Source: SKVR01 sp964410015 (lineage in GTDB: Bacteria > Bacteroidota > Bacteroidia > Bacteroidales > UBA7960). From it: a stretch of DNA of 11,320 nucleotides. The translations under genes and the position numbers were made by a program. Under the pieces are notes generated by a model. That model was not told the DNA's origin. It ran no database searches and saw only the letters and a list, made by a program, of their open reading frames with translations. Shown here piece after piece: positions 7,236 through 11,320 of the stretch. The number at the start of each line of letters is the position of its first letter. Positions within the stretch are counted from its first letter, which is position 1. The stretch lies in the NCBI GenBank assembly GCA_964410015.1, contig CAYPFV010000109.1, positions 1 to 11,320 on the forward strand. The letters are read 5' to 3'.

Positions 7236-7410
7236 TTTATTTATTTTTTAATCATGAATAAACTAATTTTTTATTTAACAAATCATTCTGATTTTCATTA
7301 CTTTCCTCCTTATTTATGGGTTACATTCTGAAATATTTTTCAAAATCATTCGATTTTTATATAACCTTACCAGCGTTGTTTCCGGCATATTTTTATCCGG
7401 GTCTGAAAAA
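7236..7410 (-). other. Spacer between NahK-like kinase and GH109 genes
   Basis: This 175-bp AT-rich gap contains no ORF of note, no strong terminator (only a weak CCGG/CCGG pairing around 7382-7400) and no exact TAnnTTTG element on the minus strand. An AGGAGG on the minus strand (7305-7310) precedes a 7-codon open frame starting at 7298, which I regard as chance. The lack of a terminator favours read-through from the kinase gene into GH109. Confidence 0.4.
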
Positions 7411-8484
7411 TCAAAACACATAGGTTTTGATGTAACCCTCAATGATCTTTTTCATTTTATCCTGTTTGTCCTCCATAGATTCAATGAGTTTTTTCTGCAC
7501 CAGGCATCGCGTCAGATTATGCTCTGGGTAAGCAGTTTTGTAATATATATCGCCATTAAGATAATCTGTAAGAAATCTGATACCAATAATAAATGTCATT
7601 AATTTTGGTGCAAGATAAAGATATTTTTCCTCTTTTGTGTTCATAATAGATTTTACCTGTTGCAAATACCCTTTTGTAAATGCCTCAAAAAATCCCATAT
7701 GGAATTCTACATTTACAAGTTTCTTTTCATCTTCACTGGCAGTATTGGCAGAAGTGCGTAAAGCATCTCCGTAGTCAAAATACAGGATTCCCGGACCTAC
7801 GGTATCCAGGTCAATTACAGCAGCCGCTTTTTTTTCCCGAAACAAAAGATTATTGATCTTGGTATCATTATGTACCATTCGCAGCGGAATTTTACCCTCA
7901 TCTACCCATTTTTCGATCACACTTAATTCGTGTTTTCTGTCTGTAAAAAAGTCGACAACAGACAACACTTTGTTTAATCTTTTAGCTTCGTTATTTTCGA
8001 TTGCCTGATCTAATTGTTTAATTCGGAAAGATAACCGGTGAAAGTCTTTGATTGATTCTTTGAAATGAGCAGGATCGAGTTTTCTGATCGCCCTGGCAAA
8101 CCAACCGAAAGCATTACCAGCCTGATAAGCCTGCCAGGGTTGTTTTACTACTTCTATGGTATAGGAATTATGGATAAAGGTGGTTGCCCGCCAGAATCCA
8201 CCATTATAGTCTCTATAGAGAATTTCACCTGTTGAAGTAGGGATTAACTTTGCTATCAACAGGTCTTGTTTGCTTTTGAAAATGGTATCCTGCAAATGCA
8301 GGTGAGTTTTGGCAATTTCCTGAGGATTTTTAAAAACTTCAGTGTTGATGCATTGAAGAATAAAATCTGATTCTTCTCCTTTCATGGTAACTTTATATGT
8401 ATTGTTGATATGTCCATTTCCAAATGGTTGTATATCAGAAATGATGCTATAAGGGAAAAATTTTTTGGCAATGTTCTCTAACAT
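7411..8484 (-). CDS. nahK: N-acetylhexosamine 1-kinase-like phosphotransferase (NahK-type)
   Basis: This 357-residue cytoplasmic kinase of the APH/choline-kinase fold matches Bifidobacterium longum NahK (LnpB) in length and motifs. NahK phosphorylates the anomeric hydroxyl of GlcNAc or GalNAc with ATP. The N-lobe has a glycine-rich nucleotide loop 'FGNGHINNTYKV' (21-32) and 'FILQCINTEVFKNP' (41-54). The catalytic loop is 'VHNDTKINNLLF' (204-215), with D207 the expected base and the 'HNDTK' sequence very like NahK's. The metal-binding motif is 'VIDLDTVGPG' (223-232), followed by the aspartate-rich 'YFDYGDALR' (235-243). The gene starts 39 bp after the MFS permease stop and precedes GH109, which fits sequential import and phosphorylation of an N-acetylhexosamine. 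Related Bacteroidota proteins are often just labelled aminoglycoside phosphotransferase; antibiotic resistance is unlikely in this setting. The choice between GalNAc and GlcNAc cannot be made from sequence. Confidence 0.82.
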   Translation of the reverse strand: MLENIAKKFFPYSIISDIQPFGNGHINNTYKVTMKGEESDFILQCINTEVFKNPQEIAKTHLHLQDTIFKSKQDLLIAKLIPTSTGEILYRDYNGGFWRATTFIHNSYTIEVVKQPWQAYQAGNAFGWFARAIRKLDPAHFKESIKDFHRLSFRIKQLDQAIENNEAKRLNKVLSVVDFFTDRKHELSVIEKWVDEGKIPLRMVHNDTKINNLLFREKKAAAVIDLDTVGPGILYFDYGDALRTSANTASEDEKKLVNVEFHMGFFEAFTKGYLQQVKSIMNTKEEKYLYLAPKLMTFIIGIRFLTDYLNGDIYYKTAYPEHNLTRCLVQKKLIESMEDKQDKMKKIIEGYIKTYVF

Positions 8485-8523
8485 GAATTTAGGTTTAAAA
8501 ATGAAAATTTGATTTACAATGAT

Positions 8524-9777
8524 TTACTTTCTGATCCTGTGCCCATGGGCGGCAAAGTAAAAGATGAAGGCATAACAAGGTATCATGATCCAGTATGCGG
8601 TTTGAAAATCTGCAACAGAAGCAGCTTCTTTTGCACCTTTTACAATATCTACTATGTATCCGAAAATTAAGGGTATAATGGCTCCCCCGACAATGCCCAT
8701 CACCAGTAAGGAGGAACCTATTTTGGTAAATTTTCCCAGATCAGCAATTGCCAATGGCCAGATAGCAGGCCACATTAGCGAATTGGCAAAACTAACCAGT
8801 AGCAATCCGTAAAAAGCATACTCTACAGGTGCCAGGGATAAAAAAATGGTTGATAAAACCCCGAGAACAGAAAAAATCAGCAATGCTTTTTTTTGGGAAA
8901 GAAACCTGGGGATGGTAATGACACCAAATACATACCCCATTACCAAACCAATGGTAACAAATCTGGCGTAATTTTCGAGATTGGGAGCATCGCCAAAAGC
9001 TATACGTGCAAAATCAATAGCAGAAGCCATAGGCAGAATTTCAATTCCGATATATAAAAATGCCGCAACAGCACCAAGAATAAGATGGGGAAACTGCCAA
9101 ATACTGGTTTTATTTTTTGCATAGCTATCATCCTGTTTTTGTTCATCCTGAGTTACATCTTCACCTTCAGCAGAAACTTCTGGCAGAGGAGCAAAGTAAA
9201 TGCCTATGCCCAGTATCAGCAAAATGCCAGCTACCAAATAAAACGGTAATATTACATCGTTAAGTCTTACTTGTTGAAGATCAATAAAAACCCCCAGAAA
9301 AAGAGGAGCAATCCACCACGCCAGTTTATTCATGATACCCATCAAACTCATACGCATGGCAGCACTATCTATGGGGCCTATAATGGTAACATATGGATTT
9401 ACAGAAGCCTGCAATAAAGTATTTCCGACACCTCCAACAAAAAGAGCCAGTAAAAACAACGGGAAGCTGATCTGATTGGCCGAAGGAACAAACAACAACA
9501 TACCCAGGGCCATGATCAGAAATGCCATGACCATAGACCTTCGGTAACCAATCCTGGTAATGATCCAGGCTGCGGGTCTTCCGAAAATAACGAATGCAGA
9601 AAATATTGCTGCTGTAACCAGATAAGATTGCCCCGTATTGAGGTCAAAAGCCGAGCGTAAAGCAGGGGTTAAAAAACCACTGATGCCAATACCAAAACCG
9701 ATGACAAAAAACATTATACCCAGAATGAGCAACGGGAGAACATAATTTTGTTTTCTTTGCCAAGATGTTGTACCCAT
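8524..9777 (-). CDS. FHS-family MFS sugar permease
   Basis: This 417-residue inner-membrane transporter has about 12 hydrophobic segments, split by a charged, Asp/Glu/Gln-rich loop at residues 200-225 between the two six-helix halves. The sequence 'GGVGNTLLQASVNPYVTIIG' (115-134), followed by 'MSLMGIMNKLAWWIAPL' (143-159), is characteristic of the fucose-galactose-glucose:H+ symporter (FHS) group that includes FucP, GluP and NagP. So is the second-half block 'FANSLMWPAIWPLAIADLG' (330-348) with 'GSSLLVMGIVGGAIIPL' (354-370). 'RIGYRRSM' (75-82) is the usual MFS cytoplasmic loop motif. Members couple uptake of monosaccharides, including N-acetylglucosamine, to protons. Placement directly ahead of a NahK-like kinase and a GH109 enzyme suggests the cargo is an N-acetylhexosamine released in the periplasm. 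The double Trp at 154-155 replaces a residue that is usually small in relatives, a minor oddity that might affect specificity. Confidence 0.88.
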   Translation of the reverse strand: MGTTSWQRKQNYVLPLLILGIMFFVIGFGIGISGFLTPALRSAFDLNTGQSYLVTAAIFSAFVIFGRPAAWIITRIGYRRSMVMAFLIMALGMLLFVPSANQISFPLFLLALFVGGVGNTLLQASVNPYVTIIGPIDSAAMRMSLMGIMNKLAWWIAPLFLGVFIDLQQVRLNDVILPFYLVAGILLILGIGIYFAPLPEVSAEGEDVTQDEQKQDDSYAKNKTSIWQFPHLILGAVAAFLYIGIEILPMASAIDFARIAFGDAPNLENYARFVTIGLVMGYVFGVITIPRFLSQKKALLIFSVLGVLSTIFLSLAPVEYAFYGLLLVSFANSLMWPAIWPLAIADLGKFTKIGSSLLVMGIVGGAIIPLIFGYIVDIVKGAKEAASVADFQTAYWIMIPCYAFIFYFAAHGHRIRK

Positions 9778-9898
9778 GAGATGATAAAATTTATTATAAT
9801 TTAAAGACCAAAGGTTGTATTTTCATTGAATATCTTTTGCTTTTGAGTTGTAAGCTACCTGAAATGATGTTTTTCTCAATACTACTAAATATATTTTC

Positions 9899-9918
9899 TT
9901 CAATGAGGAGCCATTGAA
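9899..9918. promoter_or_regulatory. Palindrome upstream of the permease gene, possible operator
   Basis: TTCAATG (9899-9905) and CATTGAA (9912-9918) are perfect inverted arms separated by AGGAGC. A further CATTGAA occurs at 9824-9830, nearer the permease start at 9777. Repeated copies of one heptamer in a promoter region can mark a regulator-binding site, but heptamers of this composition also arise by chance in AT-rich DNA. No regulator gene is in the window. Confidence 0.25.
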
Positions 9919-10023
9919 AACGATAATTAGTTACTTTTTTTATAAAAGGAGGTATGAAAAAAAAAACATTCGATAAATTAAATTTGATTTACAACCAGTT
10001 AGGAAAAAGATTTGATGATCAGC

Positions 10024-10071
10024 AAAAACAAGGGGATACCTGCACTGTTTTAGCAATAATTGATCCCCTTG
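10024..10071 (-). terminator. Intrinsic terminator after the susD-like gene
   Basis: A 9-bp perfect stem (CAAGGGGAT at 10029-10037 with ATCCCCTTG at 10063-10071) has a 25-base loop. Read on the minus strand it is followed by TTTTT (10028 down to 10024). It lies 24 bases after the susD stop and fits a rho-independent terminator that separates or attenuates susCD from the permease, kinase and GH109 genes. The long loop lowers certainty. Confidence 0.65.
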
Positions 10072-10094
10072 ATTTTATAGAATGAACGAACTGA

Positions 10095-11320
10095 TTATGG
10101 ATTATTGACTAGGTTAGGTTGTGCAAGCAATTGTGGCTCAGGAATATATTCTACTACTCTGGGGTGGTTTGCTGGCACAGTCATCAGTGCATTTCCCCTG
10201 TCGTGTGTACCCGGATACCTTCGATCGAGTGTAAGGTTATTTCTAAATACATCATACCTTCTGTGTGCTTCAAACGCAAGTTCCATTCGCCTTTCGTCCA
10301 ATACAATTTCTAAAACAGTTTTATTGGAAGGAATAGCAATATCCGACTGATAGAGTGGAATACCAGCACGCTGCCTGATAATATTTACATCGTTGATGGC
10401 ATCAGCATCATTACCCATACGAGCATAAGATTCTGCACGATTAAGGTACATTTCTGCCAATCTGGAAATGACCGGCGACCAAAGTTGCGGTTGTTCTTCC
10501 TGGTTTGAACACTTGATAACAAAATATTGTGGATATCCATTGCGGGTAAGCATTTTTTCCTCAAGGTCTACATAAGTTTTTTCACCATCTTCATAAATAA
10601 AATATAAAGTTTGGTCGCCATCTGTTTCGGATTCAACATCAAAAGTCTGGTCATCTTTTGTATACTGCCATACACCTGTGTCGGGATTTTGGAAAACATC
10701 ATAAGTAACAAACATTTGTTTTCCGGTTGCCTGATCAGTAGTGCGAATATATTTGATCCACATCAGCGGCTGTCCATTATCATCTTCACCGGCTAGTTGA
10801 GGTTCTATAAACTGATTGCGAAGGTCTTCCGGATATTGCCCAAGCAAGTCACGATAGGGTTGGGATGCATACATTTCTCCCCATCCCACACCATCAATAC
10901 GTGCATACATACCGCCAATTGCAAACCAATTATAATCATCTTCATCTTTAAGCGACCGGCAGGCAAATATAGTTTCATTATTATTTTCAGGAACAAAAGT
11001 AGGATACTGTGTATATGCTTCACCCTGAAGCAATGAGAACTTACCAGAATCGATAACAAGAGAAGCATATTCAATGGCTTTTTCGTAATTTTCCATATAA
11101 AGAAAAACTCTTGAAAGTAATGCCCATGCAGCTTCCTTTGAAGCAAATATTCTTAATTCTTCAGTGGGTCTGCTATACTCATCCATCAGTTGGGCAGCAT
11201 TTTCAAGATCGCTGACAATGAGTTCATAAACTTCTGCCACGCTTGCCCTGGGTGGAATATTATCCCGATCGGTATTGGTTTTGAGAGGCACCCCCATATT
11301 GCTTTCCGGATCTTGCGAAT
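10095..11320 (-). CDS. SusD/RagB family glycan-binding outer-membrane lipoprotein, N-terminus beyond window
   Basis: SusD-like proteins are surface lipoproteins that bind glycans and cap the SusC TonB-dependent porin. The frame is open to the right edge of the window, so the apparent ATG at 11297 is an internal Met. Upstream codons continue as 'SQDPESNMGVPLKT', which matches the family's 'GVPL' segment. Roughly the last 408 residues are visible; members usually have 500-600, so the signal peptide, lipidation site and first helices are missing. Diagnostic parts are 'PRASVAEVYELIVSDLENA', the TPR-like 'ASKEAAWALLSRVFLYMENYEKAIEYA', then 'SRLAEMYLNRAESYARMG' with 'INDVNIIRQRAGIP'. Next is 'VLEIVLDERRMELAFEAHRRYDVFRN', and the typical ending 'IPEPQLLAQPNLVNNP' (compare I-P-x-x-x-x-x-x-N-P-x-L-x-x-N-P). 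A susC gene is expected immediately to the right. The glycan bound cannot be read from the sequence; neighbours suggest one containing N-acetylhexosamine. Confidence 0.92.
   Translation of the reverse strand, partial: SQDPESNMGVPLKTNTDRDNIPPRASVAEVYELIVSDLENAAQLMDEYSRPTEELRIFASKEAAWALLSRVFLYMENYEKAIEYASLVIDSGKFSLLQGEAYTQYPTFVPENNNETIFACRSLKDEDDYNWFAIGGMYARIDGVGWGEMYASQPYRDLLGQYPEDLRNQFIEPQLAGEDDNGQPLMWIKYIRTTDQATGKQMFVTYDVFQNPDTGVWQYTKDDQTFDVESETDGDQTLYFIYEDGEKTYVDLEEKMLTRNGYPQYFVIKCSNQEEQPQLWSPVISRLAEMYLNRAESYARMGNDADAINDVNIIRQRAGIPLYQSDIAIPSNKTVLEIVLDERRMELAFEAHRRYDVFRNNLTLDRRYPGTHDRGNALMTVPANHPRVVEYIPEPQLLAQPNLVNNP

Larger units (their letters stand above)
9778..10094. other. 317-bp spacer between susD and the permease gene
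   Basis: No recognised gene lies here. On the minus strand it holds the terminator-like hairpin of susD (10029-10071) and then an AT-rich stretch that should contain the permease promoter, although I found no exact TAnnTTTG on that strand. A 7-bp inverted repeat lies at 9899-9918, and a further copy of one arm (CATTGAA) at 9824-9830. On the plus strand a 43-codon open frame (9954-10085) begins after AAAGGAGGT (9945-9953); it is discussed as a finding rather than called as a gene. Confidence 0.55.

Noticed and set aside
7275..7310. Minus-strand 7-codon frame (MKIRMIC) behind AGGAGG in the kinase-GH109 gap
   Set aside because: It is too short to support, has no further sign of a leader peptide mechanism such as a terminator/antiterminator pair, and can arise by chance.
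7411..8484. Reading the kinase as an aminoglycoside resistance gene
   Set aside because: The HNDTK and IDLDTVGPG motifs and the length match N-acetylhexosamine 1-kinase, and the neighbours are sugar-uptake genes.
1..11320. Search for CRISPR arrays, tRNA/rRNA genes, insertion sequences, phage or defence genes
   Set aside because: No regularly spaced repeats, cloverleaf-like sequences, transposases or defence-family proteins were recognised by eye.

Overview
The window looks like Bacteroidota chromosome (AT-rich, probably Bacteroidales/Marinilabiliales-like; the exact lineage cannot be fixed from here). The evidence is a ybbR-coaE pair, a SusD/RagB starch-utilisation-type outer-membrane lipoprotein, a GH109 lipoprotein, an FHS-type sugar permease, TAnnTTTG-like -7 promoter elements, and almost no Shine-Dalgarno sequences in front of the real genes.

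Left part, plus strand (about 388-5676). A YbbR-domain membrane protein and dephospho-CoA kinase (coaE) form a tight housekeeping pair that ends at a strong intrinsic terminator (2224-2259). Two different GT-B glycosyltransferase-like proteins related to the MGDG-synthase/GT28 group follow (2309-3673 and 3771-4898). A calcineurin-type metallophosphoesterase (4912-5676) starts 13 bp after the second one. I read this trio as a possible envelope lipid or glycolipid module, but its substrate cannot be told from sequence. A hairpin with T-runs on both sides (5711-5759) separates it from the convergent right-hand block.

Right part, minus strand (11320 down to 5823). In transcription order it holds a truncated SusD-like glycan-binding lipoprotein that runs off the window (its SusC partner should lie just beyond), a terminator-like hairpin and 317-bp spacer, an FHS-family MFS sugar permease, an N-acetylhexosamine 1-kinase-like (NahK) kinase 39 bp later, and a GH109 family NAD-dependent glycosidase lipoprotein. 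Together these suggest an amino-sugar utilisation locus. SusCD would bring glycan across the outer membrane, GH109 would release a terminal alpha-linked GalNAc-type sugar, the permease would import it, and the kinase would make the 1-phosphate directly.

No rRNA, tRNA, CRISPR array, insertion sequence or phage gene was recognised. The less ordinary items are the paired dissimilar GT-B proteins with the phosphoesterase, the compact GH109-permease-NahK route, a promoter-like element just upstream of a terminator ahead of the first glycosyltransferase, and a 43-codon ORF with an unusually strong Shine-Dalgarno sequence opposite the susD terminator.
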